From positions 11,593,336 to 11,657,335 of the forward strand of contig NC_080717.1 of the NCBI RefSeq assembly GCF_019097595.1: a stretch of 64,000 bases of DNA, written 5' to 3'. Made by a program: the position numbers and the translations under genes. This document shows, one piece after another, positions 26,840 to 41,099 of this stretch. The notes under the pieces are model-generated. The model did no database searches and had not been told where the DNA came from. It saw only the letters and a list, made by a program, of their open reading frames with translations. Numbering within the stretch: position 1 is the stretch's first letter; each line of letters begins with the position of its first letter. This DNA comes from Hemibagrus wyckioides (lineage: Eukaryota > Chordata > Actinopteri > Siluriformes > Bagridae).

Positions 26840-27921
26840 ATGGCCATGCAAAGTCTGAGTGAAGCCGGAGAGAGAGAGTCAGTCGCCTGTCCGCGGTCGC
26901 AGGGCCTGAGTCGAAGAGCGCACGCTTTCTCTGTGGAGGCTTTAGTGGGAAACAGCCGCAAGAGAATGAAAATAGAAAAGGCGAAGGATGAGAAGATAGA
27001 GACAAGTGACTGCGACTTGGACACATCGACTGGGACTGTAGTGGATGAAGGAGAGGACAGCGGTGAGCGTGTACTCATCTTCACTGTGTGCATTTGCGCA
27101 CTGACTTTATCAGCACGATTGCTGATGCTGGCTAAATTAGCCTTCCTGCTGATATCAGAAGGCAATTTTATTGCCGTCCCATTCAATCACTGGAAGTGTG
27201 AAAACAATTTTAATTTAAAAATTGAATAAGTAAATTGCCTATTGCCTTGGGTTCTATACGCAGGCAATATATAAATTATATTTATATTTAATGGATATAT
27301 TTATTGTACTGATTATGTTGTGCAGAGTATCAAATCAAGGAAAATATTCAGTCCGCAAGCAAACCTGCTGAGGAGAAAACCGAGCCGGACACACAGATCC
27401 AAGTGGAACTGCAAGGTTCCGATCTGTGGAGCAGATTTCACGAGATTGGAACAGAGATGATCATCACCAAAGCGGGCAGGTAGGATAGATATTTGCTTTT
27501 ATTGTTTAAAAGACTACACTTTCTGTGAAAAAGAGAATCAATCATTTTAATAAATAAATAAAGTAGACGACTAACATGTTAATTAGATCTATAAAATTTT
27601 AGGCTATATTTACACCAGACATATTTTAGATTTTGCCTGAATTTCTTTCTGGACATAAAGCACCACAAATAAAATGGAAAAGAATTTATATCATATTCAA
27701 ATACATAATGTTGCTAATTTTATAGTTACTGTAAAGCTGAAAATGATCTAAAATTTTTCTTCAGGCGAATGTTTCCATCTATCCGGGTGAAAGTGAGGAA
27801 CCTGGACCCGTTCAAACAATACTACATCGCCATGGACATCAAGCTCGTGGATTCAAAGAGATATAGGTACGAGGCCGAGACCATTTAAAATGCAGTTTAA
27901 AAATAATAAATATATAAAAAT

Positions 27922-27954
<33 letters not shown>

Positions 27955-30308
27955 TCAGAATCCCATATTAATTAAAAAAAATGATTTAAAGAGGCCACGG
28001 TTGGCATCTCAAAAACGCATCCGAAATAAACAAATGGTTAATTTCTAATATATCCGTCATGTAATGGTTTCTATACAGCACATAAAAATTATAAACAAGC
28101 CAAATGGTGGCCTGAATTAAGTAAGATATAAGCATCATACAACCGATTTCATTTCAGACCACTCGTGCGCACAAACAGGAGAATAAAAAAAAGTTTACAA
28201 AGTTTTTTTTACATTTTAATATAAAAGGAGCAATATAATATAATTAGGGGAATGGCCAAAGAAATGGAGTGGATCATATATCCTTAAATAATATGTTGCG
28301 AAGTTACTCACTTATTTTTAATCCGTAGGTATGTGTATCACAGTTCCCAGTGGATGGTGGCTGGAAACACAGACCACTCGTGCATCACCCCGCGGCTTTA
28401 CATACACCCGGACTCGCCATGCTCCGGAGAGACATGGATGCGCCAGGTGATCAGTTTCGACCGGGTGAAATTAACAAACAACGAGATGGACGACAAAGGC
28501 CATGTAAGTTGCACGGATTTTAGAACACAGTGTAAAATAGCTAGATCTATTTAATAGGGATCCTCAAGTCAAAACGTTTTACACTAGAAGGGATGCATGC
28601 ATGTCTGCATAGTTTGCACAGATATTCAGTACTAACCATTTTTGTTTAAGTTGCTCAGCGATTGCTACATAATCATACTTCCCACAATACATCATGCATT
28701 CTTATATCTTTTATCAAATTCAATAATACCCATGTCATCCGGGAATCGCCTATCTGTCATTACAACTAAGAGTGTAAATGTAGTATAAATAGTTATATTA
28801 AAGGCTGCGATCAAATGGTATAAGGCTATACCGAAAACAACATTAATTTAACATTTTCTGGAGATGTAGACTGTGAGAGAATAGGTGAGACCGTGCGTAA
28901 TAACCATTAAAAGACGCTTCCGACACTTCCACCAAAACCTTCTTTATAGAAACAATTGTCAGTCATGTCTTGCACTAGGAAATGATCTTATATTCCACTC
29001 ATTCACATTCTATCATAACATAACTGTTTTGTTTTGACCCGTATGGATGGAAGGAAGAACAACAGCTATGTACTGGAATTAAGTACCTGTTTATCTCGAG
29101 TTCAGTTCAAACATTTGGAAAGGTCAGAAGTAGTGATTGACAGTTAAATGCCAGACTGTTTGTAACTTTTGTTCTCTAAAATGCTTCACACTGTGGGCGA
29201 ATAACTTAAACTGGAGCTCCCCAGTGTACACATTTGCATCGTCATGTCTTTCTCGGAGCTTAATCGGACTGTTCTGTATATTTCGCTCCACAGTAAGTGT
29301 CAACCTTTCACGCGCCAGCTGTTCTTGCGCGTTTTTACTCGTTAACCTTCACGTTTAGCTCCAGTCTGTGTTTTCAGCGTCAACGTTTTCTTTACTCGGG
29401 ATATATTTTGTACCAGACAGGCGATGACTTTCGCTTAATTCCATGTGTGTCCATTTCTACATTCAGATCATCCTGCAGTCCATGCATAAGTACAAGCCGC
29501 GCGTGCACGTAGTCGTGCACGAGCCATCTCTGGACGTATCGCAAATCGTTGCGCTCCCGACTGAAGGCGTGTGCACCTTCTCCTTCCCCGAGACCCAATT
29601 CACAACCGTAACAGCTTATCAAAACCAGCAGGTAAATGATCTCTCTTAAACGTTTAATACATTCTCAAAACAAACGGTTCGGTTGAATTTAAACTCCCAG
29701 TGGACTCAGATTGTTTCAATTCGAGTTCAGTTGAAATGTCTAACTTTAAAACCTCAAGGCGACATTTCATTTACCCTGTAGGCAGTATTAGGCCGATCTA
29801 AGTAAGCTTTTATATTCCCCTTGTCAAAACATGTCATTCTGACATTAGTCTACAACATACACATGACAAATAAAAATCCTTGGTTTCCATTCCATCCTTG
29901 TTTATACATTTTACGGATATTATGGCCAACTGTAGAATTCCCCACTATCGCCTTTTCATTGGAGGCATATCATATTCACATGAGCACATCTCGCCTTTTT
30001 CACCCCCAACCTGACTGCATAAATCACACTGTTTAGCTTCTAGGGAGCAGCAGACTTGCATAGGATTTCAGTATTTACACATGTTGTTCCAGAAACAGGA
30101 AGCCACAGAAATGCTGCCAACTTCTGTCACCAGGGTCCAGTTCTATTGCAAAATAATTTATTTGAATTTTTGGGGCTGTGGCTGGAGGCTTTTTGAGTAC
30201 AACCCGTTTCATGCACTATATAAAATCATTTTTGCAAGTCCCCAGTTAAAAAAGTGTGTTGTTTGACCTACTCTGTCACCTTGTGTGGCCATGAAAAATG
30301 ACTAACTG

Positions 30309-30340
<32 letters not shown>

Positions 30341-30717
30341 AAGGAATACTGTGATTGTAGTTATTTATTTATTTTTTTAGTATTAGTAGGTTTATGTATT
30401 AAGTGACCTGCAAGTAATGTTGGATTCACTTTTTCTGTCCTTAAGATAACAAAACTGAAGATTGACAGAAACCCCTTTGCCAAGGGCTTCAGAGACCCAG
30501 GAAGAAACAGGTAAAGAAATTACTTTCATTCACTTAAAACTTAGTTCCTTCAAGTAAATTTTTCTTTTTATTCTTCTTATTTTTTCACTCCATAGAGGTG
30601 TACTAGATGGTGTGCTGGATTCTTACCCTTGGCGAAATCCATTTGGCCTTAATTTGAAGCCATTTACTGTGGAGATGCAAGGTACAGATCACTACATTAT
30701 CAACTGCTTCATTGACA

Positions 30718-30765
<48 letters not shown>

Positions 30766-31665
30766 GGTGGTGGTAGCATTACATGAGAAATTGTTAGTTT
30801 CAAGATATTTACAAATAATCTGAGACAGAAAACATATTTATTTGCATATAAAAGTATTAATATTGTTGAGATAATGTGCTAGAAACAACTAGAAACTTAG
30901 TGAAAAGGTGTTTAATAAAATAATTACTATATTGCTAAACAAAAGAGGATTAAAGTTCTGATGTGAGTAGATGAAACAGGATAAGTAATAGTGTCAGTAA
31001 TAGTATAAATACCATATAAAAAAGTTTGTGTAAAATGACTGAATGTTCATTTTGGTAATGGTATATTTGCCAGAAGAAGAATGCCGCACATAATTTTAAT
31101 TACATAATTAATTCCAGGTGAAAATTGTGGGTCATCAGAGAGCTGTGGTGACATTTCCTCTCTGAAAAGGCACTTGCCACACTCCAGTTCCTTGCTCTCC
31201 CATCCGTTTACCCTCTCTGGGCCTGACAGTGATCTACACAGCCTCAGTGTCCCCCTCTGCTCTAAACTGACCTCTTTAAACACCTCCTTCACAAGCCGAC
31301 CCCACTACAGCCTCATACCAGACAGATTCAGAGGTTACTCAGGGTTGCGACCCTTGACGGACTACCCCATGCTGTCTCCTCTTCATTGCAAAAAAATAGG
31401 AGGTTGCAGGGGCCAGTGCCTCCATAGCCACTGCTTGTTTTCCATCCAGAGCCTTCAGGAGAGTCGAAACTCTGGAGCTCAGGAGGATACTGCAACATCT
31501 TCTCTCATGTCACCATATGGCCTGTACAGCTACAGTTTACCATTCAGGCCACACTTCTCCAGCATCACCAGTTCGTCGAAACCAGCTGACAGCATAATCC
31601 TGGCATCATCTGAGAGCCTCTTGCGTCAAACTGCCTGGCATTCATCTGTCAATCACTGCCTCTGA
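26840..31665 (+). CDS. tbx22: T-box transcription factor TBX22, eight coding exons
   Basis: Exons: 26840-27062, 27326-27479, 27765-27866, 28329-28503, 29467-29631, 30446-30510, 30596-30681 and 31118-31665. Every junction is GT-AG and in phase, giving 1518 nt or 505 residues (human TBX22 is about 520). The N-terminus carries an eh1-like Groucho-binding motif (FSVEALVG, residues 30-37) and a basic RKRMK. The T-box spans about residues 100-297, with [30 protein letters not shown] and the [16 protein letters not shown] core. '[12 protein letters not shown]', '[13 protein letters not shown]' and the C-terminal 'WHSSVNHCL' favour TBX22 over TBX15/18. TBX22 is a nuclear DNA-binding repressor of craniofacial (palate and jaw) development. 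An upstream ATG at 26840 and a second at 26846 are both possible starts; the first was used. All exons look intact. Confidence 0.95.
27920..27952. repeat. (AAT)n microsatellite in tbx22 intron 3
   Basis: A short run of AAT units shortly after the exon 3 donor. Confidence 0.85.
30308..30336. repeat. (CT)n tract in tbx22 intron 5
   Basis: About fourteen CT units, roughly 110 bp upstream of the exon 6 acceptor. It is too far away to be that acceptor's own polypyrimidine tract. Confidence 0.9.
30717..30765. repeat. (TTA)n microsatellite in tbx22 intron 7
   Basis: About sixteen TTA units just after the exon 7 donor. Confidence 0.9.
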
Positions 31666-32145
31666 CCTTGCCAGATGTTAGAACTGAACTCAAGATAAAC
31701 ATGTCCTTAATACCAAAACATAGCTGCTGTTACTCCTGCTATTCATATGGGTCAATGCAAATTAACTAGGATGCAGTGTGAAGAAGTGGAGCAGGAGATG
31801 TTACTATAGTGGAACCCTACAGTGATCATGCTGGAAAAAGAACCCACTTAATTTTTCCTAGTGGAAGACAGGATTGACAGAATTGTTTCTATAAAGAGAA
31901 TGTGACTTCCGGTGGCTGTTTTGTTATTTTAAGTCAGAATCCTCTGTATCCTTTGAGAAAATATTGTTTTATGACATATTTTGGTACATTTTTTCAACCT
32001 ATTGTAATAAACATTTTTGTTCTAAATATACTATGAAGGCCTATATACCTATATATTTTCTAATTTTATATTTTGCTCTCAAAACCTAAAGACATTAAAT
32101 TTGTCTTGATATAGTATGTCTGAAATAAAAGCCATCACCACTTCT
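31666..32145 (+). other. Presumed tbx22 3' UTR with polyadenylation signals
   Basis: After the TGA at 31663-31665 the first canonical AATAAA is at 32006-32011 and another is at 32124-32129. Either would give a 3' UTR of about 0.35-0.5 kb. The cleavage site cannot be read from sequence alone. Confidence 0.5.
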
Positions 32146-33941
32146 GTTGCAAAGTCAGATAAAACATTTTAACCTTAACCAGTGCATATCTGTAGATTTT
32201 TTTATTTTTTATTTTGTCAGCATGTGTGTCTGTTTCATTTAAATTAGGTTTCCTACATTTCCTATAATGCCACTTTTGTGCTCACTGACATGACACCAGT
32301 GAGAATTCATCTCTACCTACTGAGAGCAATTCAGCAACAATGTAGTCCTTTAGTCTGGTTATAGCACTTACAACTCCTCGTAACGTACTCACTTGCTCAA
32401 GCACAACATGGTTCCAAAACTTCAACTTTCATGCTAATACCACTGTAAACACCACTGTGATTACAACTTTCTGTTGTAATCCAGTGCAACTGTGTTGTAT
32501 AGCTGCTTTGCATTCTGGAGCTCTAAGACCAGTGTTTACTGTCTCCACAACATCTACATTGGGTTTCTCATTAAAGAGATAGCTGGAAAATGATGAGTGA
32601 GAAGAAAGAAGCTCTTGCTCTTTTTCCTACAAAACACCAATGTAACTTTGCTAACAGTGTGCTCCTGTGATGTCAGAGCAACAGACATCCACTAACATCT
32701 AATGGGAAATTAAAATATAGCACCACCAAATTACCAAGAGAAGTGCAAAGTACTTATATTTATATTAATATAAGTATATAATATAAATAACATCTTTAAT
32801 CAGCTTTAGATTGGACTATATTTTGATAGTGTTTATGTACATTTGTTTCATGAAGCAAGCAGTGCAAAGATACCTAAATCAGTATATACAAGCTATAATC
32901 ACAGAAGATCTCATGTTCTTATTTAAAAAACAGACAGTTAACCATATATCATTCTCTGGTTTATAATTTAAGATTGGTTCACGTAGCCTAGTAAGTGGTA
33001 TGGTAAGTTAGCAGAAACTATCCTTGTATTTTGATGTGATAATTTCCCCACAGCTCAGAGCAACTTTGGCATGATTTCCACAGCTAGCCTAGCTGCTTTC
33101 CAGGGCTCAGCAAAAAGGGATTATCCAAAGTTGTGGAAATGACCTGTTTCCCCCAATTTTCTTGTCAGAGTACCTCAATTTCAGAGCATGCCATCCTTGA
33201 AACAAAATATTAATTAAACTTTAAGCAACTCATCTAGTTTGTAATCATGGTAAAAAAAAATGGTTTCCACACAATTGTTCTAAAGAAATCCCTCTTTCTC
33301 CAGTCATCATGTGTAAATAGGTTGCACCTGTTAATCAATTTAATCAATTATATCATAAGCAAGCCTAAAGGAAGAAAATTGGATTAAATTAAATTACCCC
33401 GACCTGTCAGTCAAAGCAGCCATGCTTCAATTCCTGGACTGTGTTTCCTCATGAGAACGCTACAAAAATTTGATTGGGAGTGCCTGGTTTCCATTAGGAC
33501 TTCCTGAGGGTGCAGATCATCCGGAGTACTGATGCGTTGAAAGAAAGTTTTTATCTGACTGCAGTCTGCATATTCGTGCCTCAGTTTGCACATGTGCAAA
33601 TTCCATTTGCAAGAATTGTAGGGTTAATTTTTATTCCTTTTATAAATTCTTTTGAAGACGTTTCTCCTCAATTGTTCCATTTAACCACGAAAATGCTATA
33701 AGCAAGGTTTGGAATAAAATCCCAGGCTGTTTATATAAAGGTGATTTGAAGACAAGACAAGACAAAAAAGGAAAGGATAGAAAAGAAAAGTTTTGTATTT
33801 GCAAAAGCTATAGGCTAGTTGATATTACATAAGAAATCATGAGACTGCATGATTGCTTTATGAGACTTAAAAACAGGGAATTGTGCCAAATCCTACAAAT
33901 TCCACCACCCAAATAAAATTTAATAAAATTAAATACAAAAG

Positions 33942-33942
<1 letters not shown>

Positions 33943-33972
<30 letters not shown>

Positions 33973-34056
33973 CATAACATAACATAACATAACATAACAT
34001 AACATAACATAACATAACATAACATAACATAACATAACATAACATAACATAACATA
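33943..34056. repeat. (AAAT)n followed by (AACAT)n tandem repeat
   Basis: About seven AAAT units to 33970, then about seventeen perfect AACAT units to 34056. This produces the Met-Leu-Cys-Tyr-Val type frames on the minus strand. Confidence 0.95.
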
Positions 34057-34109
34057 TCTGTGACAATGGTTGTGCCTGACAGCTCTTATAAAAATGGAGA
34101 ATGAATACC

Positions 34110-34350
34110 TTTACCAGGGCATGGTAGTTTAATGGTACATTTGCCTCACACCTCTGGGACTGCCTAGAGTTTACAGGTTCTCCCCATGCGTCGGGGTTTC
34201 AGCTGATACTCCAGTTTCCTCCAAAGACATGTTGTAAGCTGACTTGCATCTATAAGTTTTCCACACACTTGTGTGATTGGCACCTTATACAGGTTGCCCC
34301 CCCTTGTAGAATAAGAGATACAAGAAATGTATGGATGTATAGAAACCCAT
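34110..34350 (+). mobile_element. Degenerate tRNA-derived repeat
   Basis: The stretch 'catggtagtttaatggtaca...gcctcacacctc' resembles a tRNA-like A-box head. It is followed by 'aggttctccccatgcgtcgg' and 'tccaaagacatg', segments of a common fish interspersed repeat. It is strongly diverged and has no usable pol III B box. Confidence 0.5.
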
Positions 34351-37300
34351 ATTCAGCATATCGATGAAATTTCCAATAGCAGCAAAAGTGTAAATATTTT
34401 ATACTAATTATATAATGGCACTCTGTGAAACAAGGATTTTGTCAATTTTTCAAAATGAAATTGTTGTTGGAATTCCTTTATAGAGCTGGAATCACAGTAA
34501 AGAGAGTCACTGTTTCAGTCTGACTCTGGTACGATTATATACCCTGCAGCTCTCTCAGGGTCTGGATCCTTCATGTGAAGTTTGCATTGGATGGTATTTG
34601 CACTGCAAACTCAATAAAAGAGGGTTATTTATCAGAGCAGCTTATGGGATATGACTAAACTGTGTTGTAAAGTTTTAAATGAAACCAGCTGCTGCTGAAA
34701 TTGAATTACCTCCAGGCAATAATGTGAAAAGCAAAGGCAGTTTAACAGCTTATTAAGTGGTAGTCTTCTCTTCAAACAGCAAATCTGCCTTCTGTCACAA
34801 TGGGGTATATTTATCTCTTTGGCTCTAAACGCTGACTTCTTGAATTTACAACCAACATTTTACAGTTTCAACAGTGAGTAACCTAAAAATACAAATATTG
34901 CTTCCCTTCCTGAATTATGAAAAAGACCCCCACATTGTGTGCAGGAAATCTAAGAGACAATCTTGAATAGGACTTAAGATTGCCAAAGTGCAGTCAGACT
35001 AACTAAGTAGAAAAAAGGGTGTTGGGTGAAAAAATGGCCTATTTTCTGTGTTATTAGTCATAATAAAATTGTAATATGATGTAAGTTACAAGCACTTCCA
35101 CATAACCTCATATCTGCAGGAGAGTTCATATAAAGGGGTCATGGTGTCAGTCAGGCATGTGTGCAGTGTGTGCACTGTTAGCAGGGGGCTGTTGGGGTCA
35201 GGAGCATGTGGAAGGAAAAGCTTTAGCTTGAGGCCTCCCAGCCAGGCCCAGGGCAGCCAGGAGCTCAGTTTCTGTTTGTGTGGGCTGCCTTCCCTCCTCA
35301 AGTTCTGATGTCATACATCACTTCAGCCCCCTCCTAGTAGTGTTAATGACCCCGATAACATTCACATTTGCCTGAGCAATCCTATCTGAGACATGATAAA
35401 ATTAAATCCTGTCACATTTTAGCTATCTGGAACTGCATGTGTGTTCTGCTCCTACATAATGACTTGTGTAGAGAATGTGGTGTTGAACTGTGTATTGGAG
35501 ATTATTTTTCTGTACATTTAACTGGTCTTCCCTTCAGCATGGCACGGTTAGACATAAATCCCCTTTACCGGAAGTTTTGTGCATCATGGTCTTCTAATTC
35601 CTCCTGTGGTATGGTGGCCCACAGCTGCATAAAGGGGAACTGAACTGTGGAGAGACCTGTCAGCAAGTTTCAGGGACCTCATGCTGGACCAACAAAACAC
35701 TTTCCACTTTCTGACCCCTGCTGTCCATCATCCCTTTGCTTGCATTCCCCTGACAAACTCACCCCCCTTTGCAAGGTCTGATGTCTTCTCCAGAACTCCG
35801 GTTCCTGTGGTTCTCCATAGAAGAACCTTTAGTCACAGGTGAAGCCTACACTTGCTGAGTTGTGGGGCAAATGAATTCTACATTGTTGGGAACTGCATGT
35901 TCAGAAAAGGCTATTTAGCTGCTCCAGCTATATGCCATTATGCCTATTAGAAATGTTAAAAAAATGCTCCTTTAGTGACATCAGCCAGCAAAATCAACCA
36001 TTTTATCATATTTCATATATTCGTTCCAATATTTGGTTTAAGCTAAATTTGATGTGTATTTGCCGTTATGAAACTCAACGGTTTATTTAAATAAATTAGT
36101 ACCAGGTACAAAGGTGCCATGAAATGAAATAGTAAATGCATAAATGATAAATATCAGACAGTTATAACAATGGGTATAAGGTAGAAAGTGAGGAGAAGTG
36201 CAAGACAACAAAACAATAACACAAGAGCATTCAGAAAGATTAAAAATACGCATTTTCCCTTAATTACCATATTCTTCTGTATGATTTCAGACAGAACATC
36301 ACCAAGGCTGAGGGAAGATTTCTGGGGGCCTTTGAATTGACATGAGATCCATGCTTTTATCCATGATATGGGCAATAATCCATGATATGATACCCCAACC
36401 TTACCAGAATTGATGTTCCTTAGCTCTACCCATTTCCTGTATGTGACAGGTTATTTTTTCCTTCTACAGCATGCCAGTCATAGCCCCTTCTTTTCTTTAT
36501 AACATAAGCAAAGATAGTACTAGAGCATGGGATGCTCTAGCCCTGAGTATCAGGTGGCAAGGGCAAGCAGGTGATTTAGAGTTACAATGTGTCTGCTCCC
36601 TGCAAGGACCACTTTCAAGTGGTGCTCTAAGGTCAGTACATTTGTATGGCTCCAGATGCTGCTGTCAGTCCCAGTGCTGACCTGCAGGATGTGGCTGATA
36701 GGCCACAATCCTCCCCGGCCCCTTGTGCTAGTAATTGATTTCAGGGCGAATGCCCCAGTAACTGACACACTCAGAGCCGACTGCCGACTGCTTAGGGTCC
36801 ACTATACAGCCAGTGGTGTGCTGTCAACGGTAATTCAATTAGAGACGCAGGAGTGTGACTAACTGCAACCCGTCAACCACTTTTCCATATGTGTGCAGTT
36901 TCCACCCCTCCACCCCCTCTCTCTGTCTCTTGTCTAACTTTTAATCTTCATCACTATATACACACATGGTGAAGCCCACACACACAAAGTGTTTATCATG
37001 ATCTTGTACGACATAGAAAACAGGTTTCAATCTTGTAATGTTTTGTTTTTTTGCCTCATTTGATCCCATACTTAAATCTCTGCTGGAGCTAAATGCATCT
37101 ACTTTGAACCATGACTTCATAGAGTTCAGCTGCTCATCATCTTATCACCAACCAAGCAAAAGTTTACACTTTATTAACCTTTTGACTTTGACGTCACTGC
37201 CTCATAATACAGTGGCCTTTCAATGAGTTGTGACACCCTGGCATGTCATTCTTCAGCGCTTGAGGGCACCATCATAAAACTACTCATTTAACATTTGAAG

Positions 37301-40300
37301 TTGGCAGCAGGAAGATAGGTCTTACATGTCTGTGTTGTGTGCTGTTGTAATATATAGCAGAGTCTGAGGTGTGGAGAGGGTGCAGGGGATGTGGAGAAAG
37401 ATATTAAGGTGAGAGTTCCAGGCCATTTTAAGCTTAATGACACAAATACTTAACAAGTGTGCATGACAGGGACAGCAGGAGCAGTAAAAGCAATAAAAAC
37501 ATATTTAAAGAAGTATTAACACAACTGTGAGCAAATGCCATGCACGCATTGCTTGATCCTTGAGCTGATGCCCTGTGTGCGATTGTCTGTAAAAGAACTG
37601 GGGAAAGACCTTTTCATGAGGTGATTGGACACACATCCCCCATCAGAGCAAGCTGAATCAGTGCATATAGCTTCCTGTGTCTGCTTGCTACCTTACTCTT
37701 TTTGACAGCCATGAGGCACAAGGAAAATTGAATGTTTTAACAAGAGAGGAAAGGATTAAATGCCTGCACCATCGTCCATCACAGACTTCCTTCTGAGAGT
37801 ATCTTCACAGAAGAGCTATCCTTTCAGAGCCCAAGTGCAGGAGGCAGGGGTCTGTGGACATCTGAATGTATGTCAGTCTGTATGTAAGCTGGGCAGACTG
37901 GATCAATTGATGCTCAGTTTTCAATACTAGCACTTTGGTGGCTCAGAAAATCTTTCCATTCAAGACACTTTGGTTTGAGAAAATTTAGTTTTATTTGCAA
38001 AGAGAACAGACAGAGACAAGGACAGGAGTCGAGACAGGGAATTAAATGAAAAAACCTACATAGATTTTTCAAATATCTGTATCTTTCTGTATATGTATGT
38101 AAATGTTCTGTTATACGTATAATAATACAGAATATTATTGTATATTATTTCAATAATATGTAAATGGTTTGTGATGTACTAAATACTTTAATAAAGTAGA
38201 GTTTTATAGTCCTCTTTATAGGTCCCTTTTTTTTTTTTACAAAGATGGTATGAGAGCCATTAAAGATTATTCAAAATCAGTGTTGCCTATTCGCTGCAAT
38301 AATAGTTTCAGGCCTGTCCTACTCCTCAAAGGCAGCATATCAGACCTCATCCCTGCTTTGAATTAACATCACCATCTGAAAGGATCATAAGTAATGTAAT
38401 GGCCTAACAACAGGTAATAATATTGTCTGCACCAATGTGCATAATGAACGCTTCTGCCTAGCTTTGCCGTCAATCAAAGACCCTTGATTAAAATTAGCTG
38501 GGATGGGCTTTCCCTAGATGCCAGAGGTCATGTGTCCAAGTCCTGGTGGGATACGTCGGCACACGGGCCGCACTCAGTACCTGAAATTGGTTGCAGCTGA
38601 AGCAGATAGGGTGCTCCCTTCATTGCTCTGTAATGATGGCTTGGCATGCGAGTCACTGAGCCCTGCTTCCGACCCAGGTGAGACTTTTGACCTTACATCT
38701 GTTTCCTGTTGCAGAGCTAGGGCAGAAGGGAAGCCGAGACAGCTAACCAAAGGCTGCTATGAAAGCCGACCATTTAAGTCACAAGCTTCCAGTCTCGGTT
38801 CTTCTAGTAGTGGACGAGATGATCTGTGCTGTCAAAGGCACAATAACAAATGATTTGGCAGAAAAAGAGGAAAGGCAGGTCAACTAGTTTAAAAAAAAGA
38901 TATGAATGTTTTCTGATTTAAAAAAATTGGATGTATATAAAAATCCTATGAGCTATCCTAAGATTCTTTCTATGAACAAGCTGTACGTTACAAGTTGTGA
39001 GTAATTTAATTATTCTACAGAAAGAATAGGAAAATACTCTAAATTTAAACTAAATCCTTTATCATTAATAAACATTTCAGCATATAAAAAGAGCAATACA
39101 CAAAAGGTTATTTGTTATGGTGTGCAAATTATTAGCTAAAATTAATTCAGTAACAATAATAAATTAATTAGTCACTGTAAAATCACCATTCAAAGCACAG
39201 TAAAGGGGACAAGATATGTACAAATGCATATAAATAAAAAACAATGCAATGCTGATATAACCATATCAGTATAATACCAATTAAAAGCTCTATCTAGAGA
39301 ATTTCTTCAATGCTGTTTGAAATGCTTCATACTCATATCAAAGATATTTTCTTTAAGGTGGATTCCAATTTAACCATTTTCGACACATCCAGTATTTTGT
39401 ATATAATGTGTTTATTAGCAGCATAATTATGGCAAATGTACAATGTACAACTTCCTCAGACATATAGTCATATAGATAAAAATATACATATGCTAAACAC
39501 AGTGGCATGACAAATCATGCTTGTACACTTCCTGAGGAATCTCCCCTATCCATTGTGTGATGTGTCTGTTCTTTCTCAATACCGCCATCATGAGGCAAAG
39601 GGTGTCTACATATACACAGCTTTAATTATTTTTATGAGCCAGTAACTTTCTACCACCTCATGTCGCATATACTCCTTACATCATCTTTCCCATATGCATA
39701 AATGCTGACATCACTCTATTTGGTCTCTTAGTTGGGCCAGTCACTGAAAGAGCTCATCCTACAAGCAAACTATTTTCAGAACCTGAAAACAAAGGAAAAA
39801 CATGAGGAGATGTGTACCTTTTGGTAAATGTGAGGATGTGTGATTTATCTGTTTAGCTGATGTTACACTGGTGCAACTGAACCTGTCTGTCCTGTAGGCA
39901 ACTCCATGTTCTGATCCAACCTGTAAGTGAGTGTAACGAACAAACACACATGCACACACACACACACACTGACATTATTAATTCCACCTACACATTCTTA
40001 AACTAATTGTACTGACAGTGATGAATAATCTTTACTCAAGTATTGTTTAATAATATTGTTCTTCAGAATTTCTCAGAAAGCTCTTTCACCCTCATCATAA
40101 TTTCTAAATGTTGCATGAAGTCTCTCAACTTTCCAAATGCAACATCTTTTACATGACACTATGTGCAATTTGCAGCATTTCTATTAAAAAACTTTACATA
40201 AACTCCCCACCCATTTGGTGGTAACCACCTGTATACCTGTTCATTTATCTAATTGTATCTGAGTTACCAGAAATACTCAAACCAGCTATCTTCTTACCAA

Positions 40301-41099
40301 CATCTACTTTCTTTTATGAAATAATACTAATATCAAAACTTGACTTGACTACTGGTCAATAATTTTTTAACCAAGCATTAAATTTTACTTCACTTCATTT
40401 AGGATAGCCATCTAAAATGAGAATATTCAAACTGCTTAAACAATCTACTACATTACAGGATGAAATATATAGCCACCAGCACAAACATATAGCTTTTTTA
40501 TTTCACTGAAGACATTTGGGTTTGATATGAGGGTTGAGGGTTTGTTTAAAAATATTCAAATATGTGACTGACAAGTGTTTCTTGTTGTCCAGTTGTGCTT
40601 AGTTAGACTGATTGTTTAAACAATTAATAGCTCTGAATGTCTGATCTTGGTTTGAGCCCCATGCCAGATTTGCAAAGGCCTGCCCAGAGAAGCCCAACTC
40701 ATGGCCCAGCAGCTGCCGGTGTACCTGGACCTGAAATGGGCAATTTTGCAATAGGTCAGCCGCACCCATGAACAGCACCATCAACACTTCTGCTCTGAGA
40801 TTTCCCCTTGAAGCAGTTGTACAATGAGACCCTGAGATACGCCTTTGACCAACTGTTGGCAGGCAAATTTAGCATAATGTTGTGCGTCTTGCCTATTTTT
40901 CAGTTATTAAGAAGAGGTTATAGTGGGTGACACAGAACACAGGTCTGCAGGTAATGCGGGGTATGTTGCAAATGTCAGCCACCTGATAAAAGCACCATTG
41001 CACCCTCTTCCATTAATTGACATCCCCTGAAAGAATTGGGATGGATCTAGTCTGTCCATTAGGTCGGATATCGCTTTGTGTTCTAGTTTTAAAAGCAGA

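Larger units (their letters stand above)
32146..41099. other. Intergenic region between tbx22 and tent5d, mostly unique DNA
   Basis: Nine kilobases with no recognised exon. It has few obvious repeats apart from those listed (33943-34056 and 34110-34350). Open frames such as 38518-38853 (111 codons, +) and 36471-36862 show no known domain. 36530-36550 is a perfect 9-bp-arm hairpin. The stretch could carry tbx22 or tent5d enhancers, but nothing in the sequence alone proves it. Confidence 0.5.

Noticed and set aside
26821..27186. Minus-strand 121-codon frame over tbx22 exon 1
   Set aside because: It is a shadow of the real + strand exon and intron; no independent support.
33808..34055. Repeated Met-Leu-Cys-Tyr-Val open frame
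   Set aside because: It is produced entirely by the AACAT tandem repeat.
33961..34056. CRISPR-like regular spacing
   Set aside because: It is a simple five-base tandem repeat with no spacers, in a vertebrate genome.
38518..38853. 111-codon open frame as a gene
   Set aside because: No domain, no splice signals and no similarity recognised; kept only as part of the intergenic description.
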